Part shown: in pieces, positions 9,710 through 21,079 of the stretch
Position numbering within the stretch: the first letter of the stretch is position 1
Layout of the letters: every line of letters starts with the position of its first letter
From: Cepaea nemoralis
Taxonomy: Eukaryota; Mollusca; Gastropoda; Stylommatophora; Helicidae
Assembly (NCBI GenBank): GCA_014155875.1
Contig: JACEFZ010004174.1
Span: 72,501 to 136,500, forward strand
Length of the DNA: 64,000 nucleotides
Direction of reading: 5' to 3'
The notes under the pieces: model-generated
What the model saw: only the letters and a program-made list of their open reading frames with translations
Told to the model about the DNA's origin: nothing
Databases searched by the model: none
Position numbers and translations under genes: made by a program

Positions 9710-10060
9710 AGACGGACGGACGGACAGACTGAAAGGATAGATGTATGGATGGATGTGTGAATGGAAGGATGTATGCATGAATGGATGCATGGATGATGGA
9801 AGGATGGATGAATGGATGTAATGAATGAATGAATGAATGAATAAATGAATGAATGAATGAATGAATCAACTGAAGAATGGATGGATGGATGGATGGATGG
9901 ATGGATGTATGGATGGATGATTGAAGGATGGGTGTAAGGATGGATAGAATGATGAATAAATGAATCAGTGAATGGATGGATGGATGGAGGAATGGATGGA
10001 TGGATGAATGAATGAATGAATGATTGAATGAATGAATGAATGAATGAATGAATGCTCAAT
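9710..10060. repeat. (GGAC)/(GGAT)/(GAAT)n array
   Basis: Alternating tetranucleotide blocks. The inverted reading gives long HPSI/HSFI peptides, which are artefacts of the repeat. Confidence 0.95.
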
Positions 10061-10342
10061 AATCTATGAACAACATGCAAAGATTCAGGACATGGCTTCT
10101 AAAGTACAAATAAAACTACATGACCGCCATCCACAACTGTACGTGTGTTTCCTGTCCAAGTCTGTCACTGAAGAATTGCTGGGCGTGTTTGCACTTTCAT
10201 GTTGTTGTTATTCCGGGTCAACGGACGAACTCCAAGATACACAGACCAAATCACACACGTTTGAGTGCAGGTTGGTCTAGAAATATGGGGCCAGCATTAT
10301 TTACCCAGTACCTTTCATGGCGTGTAGAAAGGTCCTTCACTG

Positions 10343-10668
10343 TTGTACGTGTTCTATACACACGTAGACACACATGCGTACACTCGTACTCTCACATGCG
10401 CACACGTACATACACACACGTGCACGCTTACCTACACACACGTGCAAGCTTACCTACACACACGTGCACACTTACCTACACACACGTGCACGCTTACCTA
10501 CACTCACGTGCACGCTTACCTACACACACGTGCACACTTATCTACACACACGTGCACGCTTACCTACACTCACGTGCACACTTATCTACACACACGTGCA
10601 CACTTACCTACACACACGTGCACACTTACCTATACACACGTGCACACTTACCTACACACGCGCACACA
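10343..10668. repeat. 22-bp minisatellite, open in three frames
   Basis: About 13 copies of a 22-bp unit (CTTACCTACACACACGTGCA plus CG or CA). Because 22 is not a multiple of three, all three forward frames read the same YTHVHA-type peptide and stay open. The alternating purine-pyrimidine ACACACGTGCAC parts favour Z-DNA. I do not regard it as coding. Confidence 0.93.
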
Positions 10669-11397
10669 CAAGAATATACATTACAACTTTCAGCTATTTG
10701 CATTTGAAAGTAATATTCAAGTGAACTACTTCTTTGTTCTATAGCTCATGGCGCTTTGTTCAATTATTGCACTAGCCGCTGATCTAGTAATTGGTAATTC
10801 ACCTCCTGTAGTTGTTTCTTTCTTGTTGCCTTTTATCCCTTCATTTCCTGCGCTTATTTTTTTCTTCCGAAATGAGATGTTCTATTTTAGCAAATAAAGA
10901 AATTGAAAAGAATTTGATACATGCATGGCCCTTAGGGGAAAGGAAGCGTTAGGGTTATATTGAAATTCTCTTCGGTTTTGAAGACGTTAGCAACATCGGT
11001 TTTTGTTTTTTGTTTTGGTCGTTTTATTTGTGTGACTAATTTATTGTTCTTGTTTCGTGTTTGTTGTTCTCCCAGTTCAGAAAAATGAGCCGCCTAGTCT
11101 GAAAGGGACAGGGATAAGGACAGGAGAGGATTATAAGATTATTTACTCCGGGGGAGAAGAACAGCAAAAAGGTTTAGCCATTATATTAGATAAGCAAACA
11201 TCAAATTCTGTAAAAGGATATCGAGCTGTGTCAGACAGAGTTCTATTAGTAAAACTAAACGGAAGACCTTTTAAAATAAATATCATTCAAGTATATGCCC
11301 CAACAATTGAATGCAGTGAAGAAAGTATAGAGGAATTTTATAATGACATGGAATCTGCTTTAAAGAACTATTTAAAAAATCAGACATAAATATCATA

Positions 11398-11772
11398 ATG
11401 GGTGATTTAAACGCAAAAATAGGAAAGCAAGGCGATGGATGCAGTGTAGGCAACCATGGTTTGGGAGAGAGAAATGAAAGAGGATACAGACTTGTAGAAT
11501 GGGCAAAAGAACAAGAAATGGTTGTAGGAAACACCTGGTTTAAACAGCATCCTAGAAGATTATGGACATGGAGGAGTCCAGACAGCAGAATTAAAATCCA
11601 GATAGATTACATCCTGATTAACAGAAGGTTTCGAAATGCGTTAACAGTCGTAAAAACAGTTCCAAATGCAGACTGTTACAGTGATCACAGATTAATTACG
11701 GGCACATTGTGGGTAAAGTTAAAGAAAGTCAAGTATATAGCAGGAAACCCTAAACATGATTTGGCAAATTGA
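11398..11772 (+). pseudogene. RTE endonuclease domain, C-terminal part
   Basis: The 124-residue frame begins at a methionine that is really the conserved residue of MGDLNAKIG. It continues through NERGYRLVEWAKEQEM and RIKIQIDYILINRRF to NADCYSDHRLI. GDLN, the IDY..IN block and SDH are signature parts of the endonuclease/exonuclease/phosphatase fold that nicks target DNA. The preceding strand (11087-11389) is in another frame because of an indel plus a stop near 11388. Confidence 0.88.
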
Positions 11773-12394
11773 AAACTGACAAAGAAATACAAGATAATTT
11801 TAACATAGAAGTAAAGAACAAATTTGATTTATTGTCTGATCTAGAGATATTTCAAGTTGTAGATGATCAATGGAAAATGCTGAAGAATTCAATCAGTTGT
11901 GCAGCAAAAAAGAAAAACTATTCCAAAATTAAAGAAAGTGGGCCGTAAGACATGGATGACTGAAGAAATTTTACAACTAATGGAAACAAAAGACAGAACA
12001 AAAACAATCCTGACAAATATGAAGAAATTCACAGAAAAGTCAGAACCTTATGTAGGGAGGCAAAAGAAACATGGCTTGAGAAAAATTGCGGAGAAATTGA
12101 AAAACAACACAACAGTAAATATGCGAAACTAATGCACAAAAGAATCCAGGAGCTTACTAATCAAAGAACACGTACATCAGCAGGCTGCCTAGAGACAAAA
12201 GATGGAAGAAGTCATAATAGAAAAAGATCAGATCTTACATGTATGGTCAGATTACGTGAAAACCCTTTATGACGACAACAGAGACGAACACTACGATGTT
12301 CAAAATAATAATGAAGGACCAGCAATTTTGAAGATGGAGGTTCAGAATGCTCTTAACCATATGAAATCTGGCAAGACCCCCGGTTCAGGACAGC

Positions 12395-13429
12395 GTGACA
12401 ACAGAAATGATTAATGTTTTAGAAAAATATGGAATAGATAAAGTTACCAGTCTGCTTAATACAATATATGAAACTGGAAATATACCTCATGAATTATGTA
12501 ATTCTGTATTTATTGCAATCCCAAAGAAATCAGGAGCCTTGGAATGTGATCACCATCGAACAATTAGTATAATGAGTCACATTACGAAGATTTTGCTAAG
12601 AATTATCATGCAAAGAATTAGGAGAACAAAACAACCTGAAATAGGAGAAGAACAATGTGGGTTTGTAGAAGGAAAGGGTACAGTAAATGCTGTGTATTTA
12701 CTGAGAACCGTAATCGAACGATCTATAGAAGTAATCAAAGATCTACACCTTTGCTTTATTGACTACACAAAGGCTTTCGATAAAGTGAGACATATCAACA
12801 TGATAAGGATGCTTGAAGATCTACAAATTGATGGAAAAGACCTTAGACTTGTAAAAAACATATATTGGAAACAACAAGCTGCCATAAGAGTTGATAATGA
12901 AGTAGGCCAATATCAGCCTATTAAGAGAGGTGTGAGACAGGGATGTGTAATGTCTCCAGATCTGTTTTCCCTGTACAGTGAAAGTATTTTCAGAAATATT
13001 GAAGATATGGAAGGAATCAACATTGGGGGACGATGCATCAATAACATTAGATATGCAGATGATGCAGTCTTGATTGCAGGCAATGAACAGGACCTGCAAT
13101 ATTTAGTAGATGCTGTTGTTACACACAGTGAACAGCGAGGGTTAGAATTAAATTGTAAAAAGACACAAATTATGGTCGTCACTAGAAAGAACGAAATACC
13201 ACAATGTAATATACAAGTAAATGGGAATATTCTTCAACAAGTGAATAGGCACAATTATCTCGGAACAGTAATAACATCTGATGGGAGATGCCTTGAAGAG
13301 ATTAGAACAAGAATATCCATGGCAAAAGTAGCCTTTAGCAAGGCGAAAAACTTACTGACCAATAAAAAGATGTCAATTGAAACGAGAAAAAGAGTGTTGA
13401 GGTGCTACATAGAACCTGTACTTTTATAG
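12395..13429 (+). pseudogene. RTE reverse transcriptase domain
   Basis: A 344-residue open frame covering fingers and palm. Motif A is CFIDYTKAFDKV (12758-12790), the B region is RGVRQGCVMSPDLF (about 12926-12967) and the catalytic box is RYADDAVLIAG (about 13049-13081). NYLGTVITSDGR follows. All three catalytic aspartates are present, so the domain is intact by sequence although the whole element is broken. The methionine start is fortuitous. Frame shifts at both edges (12414/12395 and 13429/13402) prevent a full polyprotein. Confidence 0.9.
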
Positions 13430-14040
13430 GATGTGAAGCTTGGACAATAAGCAGTCAAGCTGAAAAACATCTGATGGCTGTAGAAATGTGGTTTCTGAGG
13501 AAAATGCAAAGAATACCATGGACAGCCAGAAAGACCAATGAACAAGTCCTTCAAGAAACAAATGAAGATCGTAAACTGATTAGAGACATTAGACGCTAGA
13601 CAGTCAAAATTTTTGTTCATGTTATGAGAAGAAATGAATTGGAGAACTTGGTGACAACTGGTAAGATCGAAGGGAACAGACCAAGAGGAAGACCTAGAAG
13701 CAAGTACCTGGATGGCTTTTCCTTGTGGCATGGTCGAGACAAAAACACGGAGCCGATCCACGACTCTGGTGATCGAGTGAGATGGCAGAACATGACCGCC
13801 CACGCTTACCGGCATGGCACGTGATGGATGGAGTCTTAAAGGTATCGCCGTGAGATCTGTTTCATTTTCGGCTGTAGAGATATTTTTCTTGACATAGATC
13901 ATGTGGTAGCTTCCTCTTCAACGTCTGCTTGGCTTTCGATAAAGGATATCAATATTTTAAGTTGCTGGGGTAGGCGAGTATCATCATCTGTAGCAACCGG
14001 GTTGTCAGGTAGAGGCCCTATGTCCACGTCATGAGGGGAA

Positions 14041-14260
14041 TTATGAATATTGTAAGAGAAGAAATAAATTGGAGGACTTGGTGAAAACTGACAAGATCGA
14101 GAGGAAGAGAACAAGGGAATGGCATAGAAGTAAATACCTGGATGGTTTGACCACAAGATATGGTCGAGTCAAGAACACTGAACTGATCCACGACTCTGGT
14201 GATCGTGTGAGATGGCGAAACATGACCGCCCATGCTTATCGGCATGGCACGTGATGATGA
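14041..14260 (+). repeat. RTE-1 3'-end fragment
   Basis: Second copy of the RTE-1 tail, starting inside the codons for RRNKLEDLVKT and running to HAYRHGT, then GTGATGATGAAT. It lies 210 bp after the main element and is about 80% similar by eye. Confidence 0.85.
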
Positions 14261-14344
14261 ATAGCGTAAAGAACCCTTGTATATGCACCGAGGAGCAAAA
14301 GGCATATGGTGTTAGGCACATGTATATACAGATCAAACGGCACT

Positions 14345-14545
14345 CACTGGTTGATGTGGTATGTTGACTTCTCGTCCTTGACTTGGGCACGTAAATTACA
14401 AATACCTCAAAAGAGGGAGTTGGTTCACCTGATGGCAAGAGACACTGATAATAGGGAAAACGAATACACAAGACGCAATCATCAGTTCAGCACACTAAAA
14501 GTAGTATCACGTGTGCTGACTACGCGTGTGTTCAAAGCAAATGAA
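14345..14545 (+). repeat. SINE-B fragment
   Basis: Contains GTTGACTTCTCGTCCTTGAC, ACTTGGGCACGTAAATTAC, GACACTGATAATAGGGAAA and GTTCAAAGCAAATG in the SINE-B order. A 35-bp direct duplication follows at about 14533-14602. Confidence 0.6.
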
Positions 14546-14629
14546 CGTTTAAATAAACATTCACATTCAAAGCAAATGAACGTTTAAATAAACATTCACA
14601 AGATAGTTCCTGGTAGGCGGTGTAGACTG

Positions 14630-14765
14630 GTCCGATCTGGGAACCAGTTTCAATTGTTAAAACTCCACTATGATGGGTTTTGAACCCATGACTTCTGGTC
14701 CGGCAGGCCAGCGTCTAGCCACCCCACCACCGCGTCCCCCACACAAACACAGCACACAACTAAAT
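14630..14765 (-). repeat. tRNA-derived SINE-like sequence
   Basis: On the minus strand it reads GGGGACGCGGTGG, then TGGGGTGGCTAGACGC (A-box-like) and ATGGGTTCAAAACCCAT (a hairpin T-arm and B-box). The spacing suits a tRNA-derived pol III promoter but the acceptor stem does not close, so I do not call a tRNA gene. Confidence 0.45.
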
Positions 14766-15289
14766 CTGAGCCGGGAAACATTGAAGAGGTTAGGATCGAA
14801 GAAAGATAAGACAAAATCGTTGACAATGATTACGATATACGGAATAAATTTCTCCACAAGTCCCAAACGAGAAGGAAGTTAGAGATTGGGGGAGCTGTTC
14901 TACACGAGAGCTCTATACCCCGCGCTCACAAATAAATCTCTTCACTGTCTGCGATGGCTGAGTGAGTACCCCGTCCTGCAATGTCCTATCGGTCAGATTG
15001 TAGTGTCCCGCGGGCTTACAAAATCAATATATGAAAGAAAAAAGTTGATGGGGGAAAATGTTTTGATGAAATGAACACTGTGTTTGGGGTTAAGAGAACA
15101 CATCAAACCCTTTGAATGGGGTCGGAGCGGTGTTGAGTATTACAGATCGTCAACAAATTGTGAGTGCGCTAAAGTGGTAGGCCCCGCGGAGGGAGAGTAG
15201 AGATCAATTCCAACATATTTGACAGTCGTTCTTTGGGGATGGTTTTACTATTGCTTTATTTGGTTCTTGAAGATGAATGCAGGCGTGAT

Positions 15290-15700
15290 TTGGTGTATTG
15301 ATTAGTTGATGGTTAAATAAACGACTAAGTAAATAAATAACTTAATGAATGTGCGAGAAACTGAATGTACCATTGAATAAACAAGATACCAGATGAATAT
15401 TTTATTGAGTAAGCGAGCAATGAATGGGTGTATTAATGAATACAGGATTGGCTTCAGGAATGTATCACTTAATTAATGAGTGAGTAGGCGAATGCATCTC
15501 TCAATTAATGAATCGCTCTGACAATTTATCACTGAAAACATGAGAGACACAGTGAATTCATCACTGCATACTTGAGTGATAAAATAAAAGGTATTACTAA
15601 ATACATATGTAGCTATATGAATGCGTTTTTGATAAAATGATTGAATAAATAAATGCATCAGTGAATACAGTAGACACAAAATGAATGCATCACTGAAAAC
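15290..15700. repeat. Degenerate AATGAATGCATC-type repeats
   Basis: AT-rich, loosely periodic sequence made of GAATG, AATAAATG and GCATCA words. It grades into the regular 32-bp satellite that starts near 15700. Confidence 0.6.
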
Positions 15701-16300
15701 AACAGTTAATACATGAATGCATCATTGAGTGCATCAGTGACTAAATGAATGCATGTCTGAATACATCAGTGACTAAATGAATGCTTCATTGAGCACATCA
15801 GTGACTAAATGAATTTATGACTGAATAGATCAGTGACTCAATAAATGCATCATTGAGTACATCAGTGACTAAAAGAATGCATTATTGAATACATCAGTGA
15901 CTAAATGAATTTACGACTGAATAGATCAGTGACTAAATGAATGCATCATTGAGTACATCAGTGACTAAATGAATGCATGATTGAATACATCAGTGACTAA
16001 ATGAATGGATGATTGAATACATCAGTGACTAAATGAATGTATGACTGAATAGATCAGTGACTTAATAAATGCATCATTGAGTACATCAGTGACTAAAAGA
16101 ATGCATTATTGAATACATCAGTGACTAAATGAATTTATGACTGAATACATCAGTGACTAAATGAATGCATCATTGAGTACATCAGTGACTAAATGAATGC
16201 ATGATTGAATACATCAGTGACTAAATGAATGGATGATTGAATACATCAGTGACTAAATGAATGTATGACTGAATACAGGTCTAGCTAACAAGATGCATCA
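15700..16300. repeat. 32-bp satellite with 224-bp higher-order unit
   Basis: About 19 copies of a 32-bp unit (ATCAGTGACTAAATGAATGC is its conserved part). Variants recur every seven units: CTGAATAGATCAGTGACT occurs at 15821 and again at 16045, 224 bp apart, followed by the same order of variants. Confidence 0.92.
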
Positions 16301-16434
16301 ATTAATGCATGAGTGGCTACATGAATGCACGCCTGGCTACGTGAATGCACGAGTGAGTAACTGAATACACCACTAAATACTCCAGTATGGTGAAGCCAAA
16401 GGTAGTACGTACCCTAGTGGTGTGAGGTAGAGAC

Positions 16435-16620
16435 CTTCCTACGCAATAACTCATTAGTTACATACTAGCTCATTAGTTACACACTAGCTCATTAGTTACT
16501 CAATAGCTCATTAGTTACATACTAGCTCATTAGTTACACACTAGCTTATTAGTTACACACTAGCTCATTAGTTACACACTAGCCTATTAATTACACACTA
16601 GCTCATTGGTTACATGTTCT
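16435..16620. repeat. 19-bp tandem repeat
   Basis: About nine copies of AGCTCATTAGTTACACACT with small variants. Confidence 0.92.
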
Positions 16621-17465
16621 CCACAGGATGCTGCAATCAACCTCAACATGTATTGAATGTTTATGATTAACTGGATCATGTTAGTTGAGAAGTTTATCAT
16701 TGTTGTCTGAACGGTCGACGCCTCTTGCCATCGATGTAACGCAAAAGGGTCTCCTTCTAAATCGCTGGCAGCTGATTTTGAACCGCTATGTCAGAGAGTT
16801 TGAACCCCAGAGGCGATATCCCCAAAGTTACAGCGCCACGACCTAATGAGATTGGTTAACACTTCCTTTCTTCGGTAACATTTCGACATGCTATAAAAAT
16901 ATCGCAAAGACATCTTTTACTAAAGCTACAAGCGTCGATCCCATTTTACAAGGATGGGTTGATTCCATAGTCCATCCTAGAAAACTCGCATATCTGCCAC
17001 TGCTGAACCCTAAACTAGTATATATTTAAGAAGACACACTAACTACAATGATAATACGACCCATGTCTCCCGACAGAAACCTATCTAGCGATGTCAAACA
17101 TTTGTGAACGCACTATAACTACTATGATAATACGACCCAGGTCTCCCGACAGAAACCTTACCTAGCGATGTCAAACATTTGGACAAATTTGAAAGGTAAA
17201 TGAGTTGTGGTTTGCATATTCTTGACCCGCCTGGAGTATCAGCGTAGGAAGAGGCTGGTCAATAAACTAAATTAGGCTTCTGCTGCATTTCAAGTTGAGT
17301 TCAATTACAGGGGCGTCCAGTTCCAGAGGATACTGTTGCTTTGAATCAATTGTTGTCCCCAAATAGCATCATCTGTAATCATTGGAAGGGTTCCAGACAG
17401 AGATGATACATTTAAATAAGAAACAGGTTAGAAAGTAATAGACGCGAAAAATTTTCTGTACAGGC
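16620..17465. other. No gene seen; old SINE-A scrap and a 76-bp duplication
   Basis: 16620-16715 resembles an inverted, strongly diverged SINE-A 3' end. 17040-17180 holds two copies of a 76-bp unit containing ATAATACGACCCA and GTCTCCCGACAGAAACCT. The remainder shows no coding or structural signal that I can name. Confidence 0.5.
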
Positions 17466-17725
17466 TTCTTTTGGGGTCAGAAGGACAAAATAACACACTG
17501 ATCAGAGGATCTGGCCGACACTCAAAACTCCGAGGAGAGGTGAGACGGACACATAACAGGACTGCTACTGGTACCAAGAGTAATGGGACTCTTCGCTGGC
17601 TGTTGATTGTAGATGAGGACAGGGCACTTATGGAAAAGTCTCGAGTGCTGTATTGTCTGTTCTTGACTCATTTCCACTCAGCTCAACACAACTTAACTCA
17701 ACTTAACTTAATTCGACTCAATACA
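17466..17725 (+). repeat. Element H 3' fragment
   Basis: Shares CAGAGGATCTGGCCGACACT, ACTCCGAGGAG, AGACTGCTACTGG-type and GGGACTCTTCGCTGGCTGTT blocks with 60430-60625, and its last part with 26750-26850. It ends in a pentamer-rich tail (CTCAA, CTTAA), as expected for a retroposon with a short tandem tail. Confidence 0.55.
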
Positions 17726-18583
17726 CTGATAACATTAAAAATAATAATACTTATCAACAACATTCAAGGTAATGAACTCTAGTCATGTTTAGATTGCGGG
17801 CAGGACACAACAGACCAAACAAATTCGAAGATTGAAGATTGGTTTCTCGGATCTTTGTGTGTGGGGTAACGACCATGTTGTCATGTCATACCGAAATGAA
17901 TGACCAAAACAATGAAAATTAGAATCGACAAGCCTCCCTAGATCACGATGATAAATAATAAAATGATCATTGCGGCCAAAGTCTTTGTCACCAGACAAAC
18001 AACAAACACACACCGTTACAATTGCATGGACATTTCTATATGAACGTATTCTCTACATTCCATGTTGTATTTTAGATAACTGATTCAATCCATCACCTGG
18101 TTTAAAACGTCTGTTGTATAGGGGGAGGGAGGGGGGAGGGGCAGAGAGACAGATTACGGGTGAGAGCAAAATACCCCATGGCTTATGCATTCATCAAAAG
18201 TCCAACTCCTGGCTTTCACAAGATAGAACTGTTTCAATTAACAGGAGAAGGAGCAACGGCGTGTCTCTGGCGCCCTAAAAAAAAACTGCACTACATAATA
18301 CATGCGCAGACACGCGTGTTTACATGCGTATATATCTAAACTCGAGTAAGATCACAGTCTACCCCAGCAAAAGAAAGGTGCTGAAGACAGAGGGAACAAG
18401 CCAAGAGGCGCACCACATAAATCAGGATGCCATGCAATCAGGCTAAGCGAACGTAGGAAGAATAAGAAGCCCATCGCCTTATATGAAATGTGTACCACAT
18501 GTCCCTTCACACCATAAATGTAGATGTGTCATTGCCTCAAAACTTTCATGCAAGACATTTTAGAAAACGTTCTGGAGAAGGAA

Positions 18584-19005
18584 GTACATCTTAGCTACAA
18601 TTTATGTCTTAGCTACAATTTATATCTTAGCAACAATTTACATCTCAGCTACAATATACATGTTATCTGCAATGTACATCTTAGCTACAATTTACATCTC
18701 ATCTACAATTTACAGCTTAGCCACAATTTGCATCATAGCTACAGTATACGTGTTAGCTTCAATTTACATCTCATTTACAGTTTTCATCTCAGCTACAATT
18801 TACATCTTAGTTACATTTTGCATCTTAGCTACAATTTACATATATTCTACAATGTACATCTTAGCTATAATTTGCATCTTAGGTACAATTTACATCTTAC
18901 TTATAATTTACATATTAGTTATAATTTATCTCTTAGCTACAATTTACATATTAGTTACAATTTACATCTTAGCTACAATTTACATCTTAGACAGATTTTA
19001 TCAAT
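18584..19005. repeat. 18-bp minisatellite
   Basis: About 23 copies of CTTAGCTACAATTTACAT. With an 18-bp period both forward frames stay open and give LSYNLH or ATIYIL hexapeptide repeats (167- and 126-residue frames). There is no signal sequence or flanking coding sequence to support a gene. Confidence 0.95.
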
Positions 19006-19404
19006 GTACAATCGACTCGAATCTTAGAGAAACCACATAACTTTCTTAATCAGATCTTCTTAAAAGTATTCTTGGAAAATTACAATGGCGGTTTGATCTT
19101 GTTGTCCACAATCTGATGTAACTCTGATTTTATTTTCTTGAACCCCAATCAGCCTGTGCTTTTCATGATAACTTCCGGAACAAGCGACCTTGACTTTTAG
19201 CCGTCTGCAAAGCCGTCCCAGAAGACGTCAGCAATGTAATCATGGCGTAATTATAGATTGAAAATAACGCAATGAACAGCGTGGAATGGAAACTGGGCTT
19301 GATGTGTGGGGAAACTAGGGTAATTTCAAGTAAGGCCATTTTCATCCCATTAGGGTAAATTGGGAATATAATGTTAGGCCCATATCTTCGCTGACCAAAC
19401 GGTA

Positions 19405-19500
19405 TCTCATCTCATCTCATCAGGTTCCTCTTGTATCTTGCGGTGTCGAGTTGAAACATAAACAGTCGGAGAGTGTCCGTTCATGGGCTTCATACCACAC
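19405..19500 (-). repeat. LINE-C 3' fragment (inverted)
   Basis: (CATCT)n, then TCCTCTTGTATCTTGCGGTG, GTCGAGTTGAAACATAAACA and GGGCTTCATA, as at 6690, 26205 and (direct) 33590. Confidence 0.65.
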
Positions 19501-19557
19501 GGTATACGGGGGGTAGTACTGGTAGAATTACCCAAGTCCCTGGAAAGAAAGAGACAG

Positions 19558-19880
19558 AGGGTGTCAGCGTGGCCGAATATGTAAGACCTCTCTTATACTT
19601 CCAGGTGAGCTGATGCCGAGGTAACGGGTTCAACCCCTACATCGTCACTTGGGCTAAGATGTTGACTTCTTCAACCTGACTTGGGAACGAAATTTTATTT
19701 TCAAAGGGAGTCACAAATTAGACACGCAGGCCCGTCGTACATTCGAATGTACATTACAAGCCTGATGACTAGAACACTGGTAATAGGGAAAGCTAATCCA
19801 CACGACCCGAAAATCAGTCGAGTGCACTATACCACGTGTATGGATTGAGTTCAAAGCGAGCGCCAAAAAGAGACAATAAA
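19558..19880 (+). mobile_element. SINE-B copy, most complete
   Basis: Begins GTGTCAGCGTGGCCGAATAT (A-box-like), with a good B-box-like GGGTTCAACCCCTACATC at about 19628, then GTTGACTTC and GACTTGGGAACG. It ends TTGAGTTCAAAGCGAGCGCC. The segment 19690-19735 is a scrap of another dispersed repeat, also at 33705-33760 and 43190-43260. Confidence 0.6.
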
Positions 19881-20059
19881 AAATAATCATGCTTATTTGA
19901 ACTTTCTTTCCCTCCAAGTGTGAGAAGGGATGGACGTACGACGTTCGCCTCCAACAAGAGCAGGCCTAGTAATATCTCTCTCCGGCGTGGGGGAGGGGCA
20001 GTGTTTGTGTTCCATCCGATCTGTAATCCTATGTCTTGCATTCTGGGTATCGATGACTG

Positions 20060-20215
20060 ATTCAATCGGTTTGCAATTCTCTTTCCCGCCGGACTTTGAA
20101 AAGTTATGTGGATGTCTTTTTAAACGACGTTGCAATCAATCCCAACATTTATTGGCCGTTTGTTATTTACTGAGCAATTTTTACGTTAAGCAGTTTGTCA
20201 TTGTTTTCTGAACGC
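20060..20215 (-). repeat. SINE-A fragment (inverted)
   Basis: Inverted 3' half of SINE-A, diverged: CCCAACATTTATTGG, GCCGTTTGTTATTTACTGAG, TACGTTAAGCAGTTTGTCAT and TGTTTTCTGAACG. Confidence 0.55.
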
Positions 20216-20224
20216 CTTCCATCC

Positions 20225-20930
20225 ATCATGTGCCATGCCGGAAAGCGTGGGCGGTCATGACTCACCATTTCACTGGATCACCAGAAGTCATGATAAGCTC
20301 AGTGTTCTTGTCTCGACCATGCCATGTGGCCAAGCCATCCAGGTATGTACTTCTCGGTCTTCCCCTTGGTCTGTTCTTTTCGATCTTGCCAATTGTCATG
20401 AAGTTCTCTAATCCATTTCTTCTCATAAGCATGTCCAAAATGTGTTGACTGTCTACGTCTAATGTCTCTAATCAATCTACGATTTTCATTTGTTTCTTGT
20501 AAGACTTGGTCATTGATTTTTAGTCTATCCATGGTTCTCTTTACATTCTCCTCACAAACCACATTTCCATAGCCATAAGATGTTTTTTTTTTCAGTTTGA
20601 CTGCTCATTGTCCAAGCTTCACATCCATACAAAAGTGCAGGCTCTATGCAACACCGAAACACTCTTTTTCTCATGTCAATGACATCTTTTTATTGGTCAG
20701 TATATTTTTCATCTTCCTAAAGGCTACCTTCGCCATGGTGACTTTTGTTTAATCTCTTCAATGCATCTCACATCAGATGTTATGACTGTTCCGAGATAAT
20801 TGTACCGATTCACTTGTTGAAGAATATTCCCATTTACTTGTATATTACATCGTGGTATTTCTTTCTTCCTAGTGACGACCATAATCTGTGTCTTTTTACA
20901 ATGTAATTCTAACCATAGTTGTTTACTGTT
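20225..20930 (-). repeat. RTE-1 LINE 3' fragment (inverted)
   Basis: Inverted copy covering the RT C-terminal part and tail. It translates in pieces to CKKTQIMVVTRKKEIPRCNIQVNGN, NRYNYLGTVITSD, then the tail NDQVLQETNENRRLIRDIRRR. It carries frameshifts and ends at the family 3' terminus at 20225. A head-like piece resembling SINE-A follows at about 20990-21075. Confidence 0.85.
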
Positions 20931-21079
20931 TGCAACGCCTAAACGCCTTATATCATCGAAATCATCGCATAGTGGTCTGCTTCCAAATCGGCTGACATCG
21001 ATCCCTCGACTCGGTGTGTCGGAGAATTGTGATTTGTGGTTCACTAACCCCTTTGCCACAGATGCCGATGGACGTCACA

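Larger units (their letters stand above)
11087..13830 (+). mobile_element. RTE-1 LINE, 5'-truncated and frameshifted
   Basis: A non-LTR retrotransposon with an apurinic-type endonuclease followed by reverse transcriptase, as in the RTE/BovB-like group. The endonuclease part (11090-11772) shows MGDLNAKIG and YSDHRLI but lacks its first strands, the usual result of incomplete target-primed reverse transcription. A linker follows (11772-12414), then the RT (12395-13429) and a C-terminal tail to 13824 carrying GCEAWTISSQAEKHLM. The frame breaks near 11390, 11770, 12130, 12410 and 13410, with a stop at 13599, so this copy is inactive. The element supplied the related fragments listed elsewhere. 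I am sure of the class and less sure of the exact clade. Confidence 0.92.

Noticed and set aside
9371..10080. Minus-strand frames of 125-199 residues (HPSI, HSFI and SLSL runs)
   Set aside because: Translation of GGAT/GAAT and GA microsatellites.
12395..13429. Active LINE
   Set aside because: The RT frame is intact, but the element lacks its 5' part and has several frameshifts and a stop.
14670..14750. Genuine tRNA gene on the minus strand
   Set aside because: A and B boxes are present but the acceptor stem does not close; better explained as a tRNA-derived SINE.
18524..19040. 167- and 126-residue hexapeptide-repeat frames
   Set aside because: The 18-bp minisatellite is stop-free by period; no start context, signal peptide or splice sites.
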